A DNA stretch of 64,000 bases, from NCBI RefSeq assembly GCF_017352095.1, contig NZ_CP071463.1, positions 1,736,001 to 1,800,000 on the forward strand, written 5' to 3'. The position numbers and the translations under genes were made by a program. A model generated the notes under the pieces. The model was not told the DNA's origin and did no database searches. It worked only from the letters and a program-made list of their open reading frames with translations. This document shows, one piece after another, positions 24,840 through 32,741 of this stretch. The stretch comes from Natrinema longum. GTDB lineage: Archaea; Halobacteriota; Halobacteria; Halobacteriales; Natrialbaceae. Within the stretch, counting starts at the first letter, position 1. Each line of letters opens with the position of its first letter.

Positions 24840-26447
24840 ATGTCATTCGAGACGGAATCGCGACCGAGGGCGTTCGCCGAGACGAACCTCTCCGCTGGAC
24901 GCCTCGAGACGCTTGCCGACCGCGTCGAGACCGACGGCACCGACACGATCGACGTTCGAGCGCCGGCGACCGATACCAGGATCGGATCGATTCCCGACTG
25001 CACCGAAGCCGACGTGGAGCGGGCCATCGACCGTGCCCGAACGGCTCAGCCGTCGTGGGCCGACACGCCGGTCGACGAGCGCGGCGAAATCCTCGATCGG
25101 TTCGGCGACCTCGTGCTCGCACACCGCGAGGAACTGCTCGACCTCCTGCAACTCGAGACGGGGAAATCACGCCGCCACGCCGTCGAGGAAGTCGTCGACG
25201 TCGCGGTGACGAGTTCGTACTACGCCGAACACGGCGCTGTGGCGCTCGCCGAGGAGCGGCGACAGGGCGTGTTCCCGCTGGCGACGACCGCCCGCGTGAC
25301 GTACGAGCCCGTCGGTGTCGTGGGCGCGATCTCGCCGTGGAACTACCCGCTCACGCTCTCGGTGACCGACCTCCTCCCGGCGCTGGTCGCCGGCAACGCC
25401 GCCGTGCTCAAACCCGACGACAAGACGCCCTACACCGCACTCGCGCTCGCGGAGTTGCTCGAGCGCGCCGGCCTTCCCGACGGCTGCGTCGAGGTCGTCA
25501 CCGGTCAGGGACCGGTCGTCGGCCCGGCGCTGATCGATCGGGTCGACTACGTCTCGTTTACCGGGAGCACCGAGACGGGCAGACTCGTCGCCGAACAGGC
25601 TGGTCGAAACCTGATCGATTGCTCCCTCGAACTCGGCGGGAAGAACCCGCTGGTGGTCCTCGACGACGCCGACGTCGAAACGGCCGCCCGCGGTGCCGTC
25701 CAGGCTTGTTTCACGAACGCCGGCCAGTTGTGTCTCGCCGCCGAACGAATCTACGTCGCCGAGTCGATACGCGACGCGTTCCTCGACGCGTTCGTCGCGG
25801 CGACGGAGCGGCTTTCGCTGGGCACCGGCTTCGATTTCGAGGCCGACGTCGGGTCGCTGATCGACGGCGATCAACTCGAGCGCGTCGAGACCCACGTCGA
25901 CGACGCGCGAGAACGGGGCGCGTCGGTACGGACGGGCGGTACCCACCGGCCGGACGTCGGGCCGTTCTATTACGAGCCGACGATCCTGACGGACCTCGAC
26001 CCGGATGCGACGGCCGCCTGCGAGGAGACGTTCGGTCCGGTCGTCGCCGTCGAATCGGTTCCCGACGTCGGGACGGCGATCGAGCGGGCGAACGACTCCG
26101 AGTACGGCCTGAACGCGAGCGTCTGGACGGGCAACCGGGAGCGCGGCGTCGCCGTCGCACGCGAAATCGACTGTGGGACCGTCTGCGTCAACGACGCGTA
26201 CATCTCCGGCTGGGCGGCCGTCGATGCGCCGATGGGCGGGTTCGGCGACTCCGGACTCGGCCGCCGACACGGTCCGGAGGGTATCGAGCGCTATCTCGAG
26301 TCCCGGACGGTCGCGACCTCCCGAATCGGACCGCTCGACGCCCCGCCGGGCGTACCGACGTCGTGGTACGCCCGCGGGATGTTCACGCTGACGCGGCTCC
26401 AGCGGCGGCTGCCGACGGTCTCGGACATCAAGGGCCGACTTCGATAG
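24840..26447 (+). CDS. NAD(P)-dependent aldehyde dehydrogenase (succinate-semialdehyde type)
   Basis: 535 residues, ALDH superfamily. The catalytic Cys lies in N-A-G-Q-L-C-L-A-A-E-R-I-Y and the general base Glu in L-E-L-G-G-K-N-P; the nucleotide motif F-T-G-S-T-E-T-G and the N-P-W-N-Y-P-L-T-like S-P-W-N-Y-P segment are intact. The C-terminus is about 40 residues longer than usual (ends L-Q-R-R-L-P-T-V-S-D-I-K-G-R). Succinate-semialdehyde dehydrogenase is the best family match, but substrate assignment within ALDHs is weak. The frame is open far upstream; ATG 24840 begins the conserved region. It is followed by hemB 63 bp later. Confidence 0.85.
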   Translation: MSFETESRPRAFAETNLSAGRLETLADRVETDGTDTIDVRAPATDTRIGSIPDCTEADVERAIDRARTAQPSWADTPVDERGEILDRFGDLVLAHREELLDLLQLETGKSRRHAVEEVVDVAVTSSYYAEHGAVALAEERRQGVFPLATTARVTYEPVGVVGAISPWNYPLTLSVTDLLPALVAGNAAVLKPDDKTPYTALALAELLERAGLPDGCVEVVTGQGPVVGPALIDRVDYVSFTGSTETGRLVAEQAGRNLIDCSLELGGKNPLVVLDDADVETAARGAVQACFTNAGQLCLAAERIYVAESIRDAFLDAFVAATERLSLGTGFDFEADVGSLIDGDQLERVETHVDDARERGASVRTGGTHRPDVGPFYYEPTILTDLDPDATAACEETFGPVVAVESVPDVGTAIERANDSEYGLNASVWTGNRERGVAVAREIDCGTVCVNDAYISGWAAVDAPMGGFGDSGLGRRHGPEGIERYLESRTVATSRIGPLDAPPGVPTSWYARGMFTLTRLQRRLPTVSDIKGRLR

Positions 26448-26510
26448 CGACCCTGGAACCGACGATCCCGCGAGCGAGGTGCTTTTGCGGCTCCCGGCGA
26501 ATGCACCGGT

Positions 26511-27524
26511 ATGGATCTCACCCACCGGCCCCGACGGCTTCGACAGGACCGGGTTCGCGGCCTCGTCAGCGAGACGAGCCTCGAGCCAGCCGATCTCATC
26601 GCACCGGTGTTCGTCGACGCCACGACCGACGAGCGCACGCCGATCGAGTCGATGCCCGGTCACGATCGAGTGCCGATCGACGAAGCGGTCGCCCGCGTCG
26701 AGGAGATCCTCGAGACGGGCGTCGAGGCGGTCATGCTCTTCGGAATTCCGGAATCGAAAGATTCCGAAGGCACCCGCGCCTGGGCCGAAGACGGCGTCGT
26801 TCAGGAGGCACTCCGCCGGATCAGCGCCGAGACCGACGCCTACGTCATCACGGACGTCTGCCTCTGTGAGTACACCGACCACGGCCACTGCGGCCCGCTC
26901 GAGGAAGAACTGCGCGGCGAGGACAGGATCGCTGCGGACGGGCCAGCCTGCGAGCCGACGACGACCGTCGACAACGACGCGACGCTCGCGGCACTCGAGA
27001 AGATCAGTACCTCGCACGCTCGTGCGGGTGCGGACATGGTCGCGCCGAGCGGGATGATGGACGGCATGGTCGGAGTCATCCGATCGGCGCTGGACGACGC
27101 GGGCTTCGAACACGTGCCGATCATGAGCTACGCGGCGAAATACGAGAGCGCGTTCTACGGCCCCTTCCGGGACGCCGCCGACGGCGCGCCCTCGTTCGGT
27201 AACCGCCGGCACTACCAGATGGATCCCGCGAATTCGCGAGAGGCCATGCGCGAGGTTCGTCTCGACGCCGAACAGGGCGCGGACGTGATGATGGTCAAAC
27301 CCGCCCTGGCGTATCTCGACGTCATCAGCAACGTCCGCCGAGAGTTCGATCATCCCGTCGCCGCCTACAACGTCTCCGGAGAGTACGCGATGCTCCACGC
27401 CGCCGCCGAGAAGGGGTGGCTGGAGTTAGCCGACGTCGCCCTCGAGTCGCTGCTGTCGATCAAGCGAGCAGGTGCGGATCTCATCGTGACGTACTTCGCC
27501 GAAGACGTTGCACAGCGGCTGTAG
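26511..27524 (+). CDS. hemB: Delta-aminolevulinic acid dehydratase (porphobilinogen synthase)
   Basis: 337 residues. It condenses two 5-aminolevulinate molecules to porphobilinogen. The catalytic zinc motif C-L-C-E-Y-T-D-H-G-H-C is present, as are both active-site lysines in S-Y-A-A-K-Y-E-S and M-V-K-P-A-L-A-Y. This is the zinc-dependent form. It opens the tetrapyrrole region: hemL, hemC, the uroporphyrinogen-III methyltransferase and hemD follow within 11 kb on the same strand, but unrelated genes lie between, so hemB has its own transcript. Confidence 0.97.
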   Translation: MDLTHRPRRLRQDRVRGLVSETSLEPADLIAPVFVDATTDERTPIESMPGHDRVPIDEAVARVEEILETGVEAVMLFGIPESKDSEGTRAWAEDGVVQEALRRISAETDAYVITDVCLCEYTDHGHCGPLEEELRGEDRIAADGPACEPTTTVDNDATLAALEKISTSHARAGADMVAPSGMMDGMVGVIRSALDDAGFEHVPIMSYAAKYESAFYGPFRDAADGAPSFGNRRHYQMDPANSREAMREVRLDAEQGADVMMVKPALAYLDVISNVRREFDHPVAAYNVSGEYAMLHAAAEKGWLELADVALESLLSIKRAGADLIVTYFAEDVAQRL

Positions 27525-27936
27525 CGACGACACCGACCGCTGCCGGTTCCCTCGTAGGAACCACCGGATCGAAACCGACCACTTTCTGCCGCTGGGAACG
27601 GTCGATTAGACGAACGTCAATATCGTCCCCGACCCGCGTGACGGGGTGGCAAGATCTGCCGCGCGCGAGCGCAGTCGCGCCGAGACGGCCCGTTCAGGCG
27701 ACGACTCGAGGGGAAACTGATCGATTCCGAGCCGTTCGACACTCGCTCCTGGTTGACAAACGGGTAAAATATAACCGTCGTTCGAAAAAGACGTGATTTT
27801 CAACGCCCTTATACACATTAAACCTGCTTTAGCATTGGACGGACCGACCTATTACAGCCATATTTTACTCGTTTGTCAACGCTAATCCTTAAATGCAACA
27901 AGGACAATCGACTCGAACGTGATTAGGAGGACGAAC
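27525..27936. other. 412-bp regulatory gap between hemB and the amt leader
   Basis: No protein gene seen. The 3' half is AT-rich, unlike the surroundings, and holds a long inverted repeat (27752-27772 and 27860-27880) and a C-T-T-A-A-A-T TATA-like element at 27888-27894, about 45 bp before the leader ORF start. Confidence 0.6.
27752..27880. promoter_or_regulatory. 21-bp inverted repeat pair upstream of the ammonium transporter
   Basis: The left arm (27752-27772) begins GTTGACAAACG and ends AAAATAT; the right arm (27860-27880) begins ATATTTTAC and ends TTTGTCAAC. They match in inverted orientation at 20 of 21 positions, 87 bp apart. The right arm ends just before the TATA element of the amt leader. 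Candidate paired operators for nitrogen control; no target-site duplication or transposase supports a mobile element. Confidence 0.6.
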
Positions 27937-28017
27937 ATGAACGATATTGCACTGGAAAAAGACGATCGTTTGGTTGATGAGAGCAGCAGTATGTGGAACG
28001 GGGAGGTGAGCGCCTGA
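27937..28017 (+). CDS. 26-residue leader ORF coupled to the ammonium transporter
   Basis: ATG 27937 to TGA 28015-28017 encodes a polar peptide, [20 protein letters not shown] followed by six more residues. It has a strong Shine-Dalgarno AGGAGG at 27925-27930, and its stop overlaps the amt start as TGATG. Another GGAGGTGA (28002-28009) within its 3' end precedes the amt ATG. The layout fits a leader peptide controlling amt translation; there is no similarity I recognise. Confidence 0.55.
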   Translation: MNDIALEKDDRLVDESSSMWNGEVSA

Positions 28018-29675
28018 TGGACCCGACGCTCCTGCAGGCCGACACCGAGATGATGATCGAGGCGATCAACAACACGTGGATCCTGGTCGTCACGTTCCTC
28101 ATCTTCTTCATGCACGCCGGCTTCGCCATGCTCGAGGCGGGGCAGGTACGCTCGAAGAACGTGGCGAACCAGTTGACGAAGAACCTGTTGACCTGGAGCG
28201 TCGGCGTGACGGTGTTCTTCCTCATCGGCATCGGCATCGAGGGAGTCGTCGCCGGCGGTGGGTTCGAACCGGCGTTTATGGGTGACCCGAGCAGCTGGAT
28301 CGGCTGGTTGTACGGCGCGGTCTTCGCCATGACGGCGGCGACCATCGTTTCGGGAGCCGTTGCCGGCCGCGCGAAGCTTCGCGCGTACGTCACCTACACG
28401 TTCCTGCTGGCTGCGGTCATCTACCCGGTCGTCACCGGACTCACCTGGGCAGGTGGACTCCTCTCGTACAACGGCGTCCTGTTCGATGACTTCGCCGGCG
28501 GGATGATCGTCCACGGCATGGGCGGCATCGCCGGACTCACTGCCGCCTGGATGCTCGGACCGCGCCTCGACCGCTACAACGAGGACGGGTCCGCGAACGT
28601 CATCCCCGGTCACTCGCTGACGTTTGCCGTCCTCGGAACGCTCATTCTGGCGTTTGGCTGGTACGGCTTCAACGTCGGTACCTCGGCGATCTTCAGTGAC
28701 GGTGCGTTCGTCGGCGATCAGCTCGGTCGCGTCGCCATGACCACGACGGTCGCGATGGCCTGCGGTGCGATGGGCGCTGGGCTCGTCGCGTGGCTCAAGA
28801 CCGGGAAAGTCGACACGCTGTACGTCGCGAACGGCCTGCTGGCCGGCCTCGTCGGTATCACCGCGATTCCGCACGCATCCACCTGGTGGGGCGCGTTCCT
28901 CGTCGGCGGCCTCGCCGGTGCACAGCTCCCGATCGTCTTCGGGCTCGTCGAGAACTACCTGAAGATCGACGACGTCTGTGCGGTTTTCCCCGTCCACGGG
29001 TCGGCCGGGGTCCTCGGGACGCTACTGCTCCCGATCGTGGCCTCGCCCGAATACATGAGCGGGGTTAGCGGAACTCGCGTGGACGTGTTCGTCGCTCAGG
29101 TCATCGGCGTCGTCGTCATCGCCGCCTGGACGATCGGTGCGACCGCCGTCGTCTGGGGAGCGCTCAAGGCGATCGGACAGGCCCGCGTCACGCCGGAACA
29201 CGAACGCGACGGCCTCGACGTCTCCGAACACGGCGTCGACACCTACCCCGAGTTCGGGAAGCCAGACGTCGCCACCGACGGTGGCAGCACCGACGAGATC
29301 ATTCGTACCGACGGCGGTAAACCGAACGACGGCGAGATCAAGATGGTCACCGCGATCGTCCGTCCCGACCGCCTCGGTGCGATCAAGCAGTCGCTGGCCG
29401 AAGCCGGCGCGCCGTCGCTGACCGTCACCAACGTCTCCGGTCGCGGCTCCCAGCCCGCGAAAAAGGGACAGTGGCGCGGCGAGGAGTACACGGTCGATCT
29501 CCACCAGAAGGTCAAAATCGAGTGCGTCGTCGCGGACATCCCGGCCCAGGAGGTCGTCGACGCGATCCGCGAGGGTGCCGAAACCGGCGAACCCGGCGAC
29601 GGCAAGATCTTCGTCATGCCCGTCGAGGGCGCGACGCAGATCCGCACCGGCAAAACCGGTCCCGACGCCGTCTAA
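28017..29675 (+). CDS. amt: Ammonium transporter with fused C-terminal PII (GlnK) domain
   Basis: 552 residues. Residues 1-400 are an Amt/Rh channel with about eleven helices; the conserved [10 protein letters not shown] (first pore His) and [11 protein letters not shown] (second pore His) are intact. After a charged linker (400-438), residues about 440-552 are a full PII protein: [10 protein letters not shown] start, T-loop with Tyr (R-G-E-E-Y-T-V-D), B-loop G-D-G-K-I-F-V and C-loop Q-I-R-T-G-K. Normally GlnK is a separate trimer that plugs the Amt pore; here transporter and regulator are one chain. The frame is continuous. Confidence 0.93.
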   Translation: MDPTLLQADTEMMIEAINNTWILVVTFLIFFMHAGFAMLEAGQVRSKNVANQLTKNLLTWSVGVTVFFLIGIGIEGVVAGGGFEPAFMGDPSSWIGWLYGAVFAMTAATIVSGAVAGRAKLRAYVTYTFLLAAVIYPVVTGLTWAGGLLSYNGVLFDDFAGGMIVHGMGGIAGLTAAWMLGPRLDRYNEDGSANVIPGHSLTFAVLGTLILAFGWYGFNVGTSAIFSDGAFVGDQLGRVAMTTTVAMACGAMGAGLVAWLKTGKVDTLYVANGLLAGLVGITAIPHASTWWGAFLVGGLAGAQLPIVFGLVENYLKIDDVCAVFPVHGSAGVLGTLLLPIVASPEYMSGVSGTRVDVFVAQVIGVVVIAAWTIGATAVVWGALKAIGQARVTPEHERDGLDVSEHGVDTYPEFGKPDVATDGGSTDEIIRTDGGKPNDGEIKMVTAIVRPDRLGAIKQSLAEAGAPSLTVTNVSGRGSQPAKKGQWRGEEYTVDLHQKVKIECVVADIPAQEVVDAIREGAETGEPGDGKIFVMPVEGATQIRTGKTGPDAV

Positions 29676-30029
29676 GCTCGGCCCACGCGGTCGACCGACG
29701 CGGTCCACCGGCCGACGGACCGCGGTGTTGAGCTAACTCACGCGACCCGCGTTCGCGATCGGCCTCTGACACTCCGCAGTTCGACGCCCGAATCGGGCGT
29801 CTCGTCGGCTGTGGCCCGTTGGTTCGCGGCCGACGCCCAGTGCAGTTCGCTACGGTTTCGATCGGATACCGCTCGCTGGGTTCCACGTGTTTCGTCGCCG
29901 TTCTCCGCATCTCGTGTTCGGTACAGACGGGACTGAGAGCACGCTCGAGACGCACACGTTCGGCTGCTGCGGTGCGGTTCGGAGTCGAACCTCGGTACTA
30001 CTTTGCCGTCCGAATTCGAAGTGACGGGT
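29676..30029. other. 354-bp gap after amt with two hairpins
   Basis: Inverted repeats at 29699-29724 (8-bp stems, 10-nt loop) and 29783-29801 (perfect 8-3-8, loop AAT) follow the amt gene and could end its transcript. No gene seen. A weak TATA-like T-A-C-T-A-C-T-T-T near 29994-30003 lies about 30 bp before hemL. Confidence 0.5.
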
Positions 30030-31427
30030 ATGACCGAGGACAACTCACAGGAGCTGTACGACCGGGCGCTGTCGGTGATGCCCGGCGGCGTCAACTCCGC
30101 AGTTCGCGCGGCGATCGAGCCCTATCCGTTCTTCGTCCGCAAGGGCGAGGGTGGCCACGTCATCGACGCGGACGGGAATCGCTACATCGACTGGGTCATG
30201 GGCCTTGGCCCGCTGTTGTTGGGCCACGACCTGCCCGAACCGGTGCAGGCCAGCATCCAGCAGAAAGCCAGCGAAGGGCCGATGTACGGCACGCCCACGC
30301 CGGTCGAAGTCGATCTCGCCGAGTTCGTCGTCCGCCACGTTCCCAGCGTCGAGAAGATCCGGTTCGTCAACTCCGGTACCGAGGCGACGGTCTCGGCCGT
30401 CCGGCTCGCACGCGGCTACACCGGCCGGAACAAGGTCGTCGTCATGCAGGGTGGCTACCACGGTGCACAGGAGTCGACGCTGGTCGAGGGCGACGCCGAG
30501 AACCCCCGACCGTCCTCGGCCGGCATCCCGCAGTCGTTCGCCGAACACACCCTCCCCGTGCCGTTCAACGACGAGGACGCGATTCGCGAGGTGTTCGACG
30601 AACACGGCGACGACATCGCGGCCGTCCTCACCGAACCCATTCTGGGCAACTACGGCATCGTCTACCCCGAAGACGGCTACCACGAGTTCCTCCGGGAGAT
30701 CACCGACGAGCACGGCTCCCTGCTGATCTTCGACGAAGTGATCACCGGCTTCCGCGTCGGCGGGCTGGGCTGTGCCCAAAGCGAGTTCGGCGTCACCCCC
30801 GATCTGACGACCTTCGGAAAGATCATCGGTGGGGGCTTCCCCGTCGGCGCGATCGGCGGTCGCGCCGAAATCGTCGAGCACTTCACGCCCTCCGGCGACG
30901 TCTTCCAGGCCGGGACCTTCTCGGGCCACCCCGTCACGATGGCCGCCGGCCTCGAGACCCTGCAGTTCGCCGCCGCAAACGACGTCTACGACCACGTCAA
31001 CGGACTCGGCGAGCGACTCCGAAGCGGGCTGACGGATATCCTCGCCGATCAGGCCCCCAGCTACACCGTCACCGGCACCGACAGCATGTTCAAAGTGATC
31101 TTCACTCGAGAGGGGCCAAGCGGCGTGCAACGCACGCCGGAAGACGCGAGCGGTGACGACCGCGAGCAGGGCCCGGACTCCCTCGAGGAACAGTGCGAGG
31201 CCGGCTGCCGGCAGAACGCGACCTGTCCGCGCTACGACTACTGTCCGAAAAACGCCGCCGACGTCAAAAACGCCGAGACCGAACGCTGGCGGCGCATCTT
31301 CTGGGGGCGGATGAAGGATCAGGACGTCTTCCTCTCACAGAACCAGTTCGAGTGTCAGTTCGTCAGCTACGGCCACACCGAGGAAGACGTCGAGAAGACG
31401 CTCGAGGCGTACAAGGAAGCGCTGTAG
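30030..31427 (+). CDS. hemL: Glutamate-1-semialdehyde 2,1-aminomutase with a four-cysteine insertion
   Basis: 465 residues. A class-III PLP aminotransferase making 5-aminolevulinate from glutamate-1-semialdehyde. N-terminal P-G-G-V-N-S-A-V-R, the N-S-G-T-E-A phosphate motif, the D-E-V-I-T-G-F-R cofactor Asp and the Schiff-base Lys in T-F-G-K-I-I-G-G-G (about 264) are all present. Unlike bacterial HemL, a 45-50-residue acidic insertion near the C-terminus holds C389, C393, C399 and C405 (C-x3-C-x5-C-x5-C), likely a metal or Fe-S site. ATG 30030 is used; a TTG nine codons upstream is unlikely. Confidence 0.95.
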   Translation: MTEDNSQELYDRALSVMPGGVNSAVRAAIEPYPFFVRKGEGGHVIDADGNRYIDWVMGLGPLLLGHDLPEPVQASIQQKASEGPMYGTPTPVEVDLAEFVVRHVPSVEKIRFVNSGTEATVSAVRLARGYTGRNKVVVMQGGYHGAQESTLVEGDAENPRPSSAGIPQSFAEHTLPVPFNDEDAIREVFDEHGDDIAAVLTEPILGNYGIVYPEDGYHEFLREITDEHGSLLIFDEVITGFRVGGLGCAQSEFGVTPDLTTFGKIIGGGFPVGAIGGRAEIVEHFTPSGDVFQAGTFSGHPVTMAAGLETLQFAAANDVYDHVNGLGERLRSGLTDILADQAPSYTVTGTDSMFKVIFTREGPSGVQRTPEDASGDDREQGPDSLEEQCEAGCRQNATCPRYDYCPKNAADVKNAETERWRRIFWGRMKDQDVFLSQNQFECQFVSYGHTEEDVEKTLEAYKEAL

Positions 31428-31457
31428 TCGAGGCGTGGCTGCCCCTGGAAGGGGACC

Positions 31458-32642
31458 TCACTCCGACGCGAGCGCTACCCTCGGGCGCTCGTCGGATGAC
31501 CCGTCGTCCCGTCCGAGGGAGGCTACCGGGAGGTCGATGACGAAACGGCTGCCATCGGGGCCGGTTTCGGCGAGTTCGACGGTCCCGTCGTAGCGGGCGA
31601 CCAGTTGGTCGACCAGGTAGAGCCCCAGTCCGTGGGTGCTTCCACGGCTTTCGACGCGGTCGAAGAGGGAGTCGATCTCCGACTCGGGGATTCCGGAGCC
31701 GTTGTCCGCGATTTCGAAGCGGACGGTATCGGGCCCGGGCTCTACCGTGACCGTGATGCGTGGCGTCACCGCGTCGTTGTGCTCGACCGCGTTCGAGAGC
31801 AGGTTGCCGAATACGCGGGGGAGCAAGTCGTCAGCGAGAACGAAGACGTCCGGCGGAATCGACGTCACCACCTCGACCCCGTCCCGTTCGTTCTCCAGGT
31901 TGCGAAGCTCGGCGGCCAGCACTCGCGTGGCGTTTACCGGCTCGAGTCGGGGCGTCCCGTCCCTGGTCTGGAGGAGCACGCGGACGTCGTCGATCACCGT
32001 CGACATGTCCTCCGAGTGGTCGATGACGATTTCGAGCCACTCCCGACTGCAGTCGTCCAGCGTCGACTCCTCTTCGAGTACCTGCGATGCGTAGCCGTTG
32101 ATGACCGTCGCGGTGTTCAACACCTCGTGGCGGAGGATCCCGTTGAGATAGTCGAGGTAATCCCGTTGCTCCTCGAGGTGTTCCGTCCGGAGCGCAGCGC
32201 GTTCGGCGGTCAGGGCGCGCTCGATGGCACGCCCTTCGAGACAGCCGATGAGCAATCCGATTCCGGCACCGAAGGCGACGGCCCACCGAATCCACGACGC
32301 AGCGATGGTCCAGGATTCGACCGGCATAGTGACGATCAACACGAGATTGATGAACAGAAAGGCCGCCAACCCGCCGAGACACCACCCCGCGATACGCGGA
32401 TACCGGGAGGTCGAGAGCGCGGACGAACGGAGCCAATAGCCGGCGTACGCGATTCCGACGAGAAAGGGAACGGTAGTGACGGCCCCTGCCAGAAACGACG
32501 CTTTGTCGACGGATCGCGGATCGGCCGAGAACACCAGAACGATTTCGCAGAGTAAAACGAACGCCAGCCCCGTTCCGAATCCGAGTAAGTACCGTGGAAT
32601 CCGGTTTTTCGAGAGGAGACTGGTGTTCTCGAGCCATCGCAT
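31458..32642 (-). CDS. Membrane sensor histidine kinase
   Basis: 394 residues. Four transmembrane helices in the first 135 residues (about 17-38, 48-68, 85-105, 115-133), a short coiled stretch, then the HisKA box with phosphorylatable H172 (I-L-R-H-E-V-L-N) and a HATPase domain: N-box N-L-L-S-N-A-V-E-H-N, G1 D-N-G-S-G-I, G2 G-L-G-L-Y-L-V. There is no large external sensor domain, so the input is probably membrane-borne. No response regulator adjoins it; convergent with hemL (30 bp apart). Confidence 0.88.
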   Translation of the reverse strand: MRWLENTSLLSKNRIPRYLLGFGTGLAFVLLCEIVLVFSADPRSVDKASFLAGAVTTVPFLVGIAYAGYWLRSSALSTSRYPRIAGWCLGGLAAFLFINLVLIVTMPVESWTIAASWIRWAVAFGAGIGLLIGCLEGRAIERALTAERAALRTEHLEEQRDYLDYLNGILRHEVLNTATVINGYASQVLEEESTLDDCSREWLEIVIDHSEDMSTVIDDVRVLLQTRDGTPRLEPVNATRVLAAELRNLENERDGVEVVTSIPPDVFVLADDLLPRVFGNLLSNAVEHNDAVTPRITVTVEPGPDTVRFEIADNGSGIPESEIDSLFDRVESRGSTHGLGLYLVDQLVARYDGTVELAETGPDGSRFVIDLPVASLGRDDGSSDERPRVALASE

Positions 32643-32741
32643 ACCTGGTAACTCCGTTCGAATCGGTTAGCGTTTCTGGCCACTGCGTCCGAGCCGTTCC
32701 GTCGCGGGTCGTTCGCAGCGTCGAGAAACGCGGACAGGGAA

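Noticed and set aside
25167-27398. 743-codon minus-strand frame opposite the aldehyde dehydrogenase and hemB
   Set aside because: It spans two well-supported genes on the plus strand and shows no domain; it is a compositional shadow.
27752-27880. A MITE with 21-bp terminal inverted repeats
   Set aside because: Flanks show no duplicated target and the right arm sits just before the amt TATA element, which fits operators better. A genome search could reopen this.
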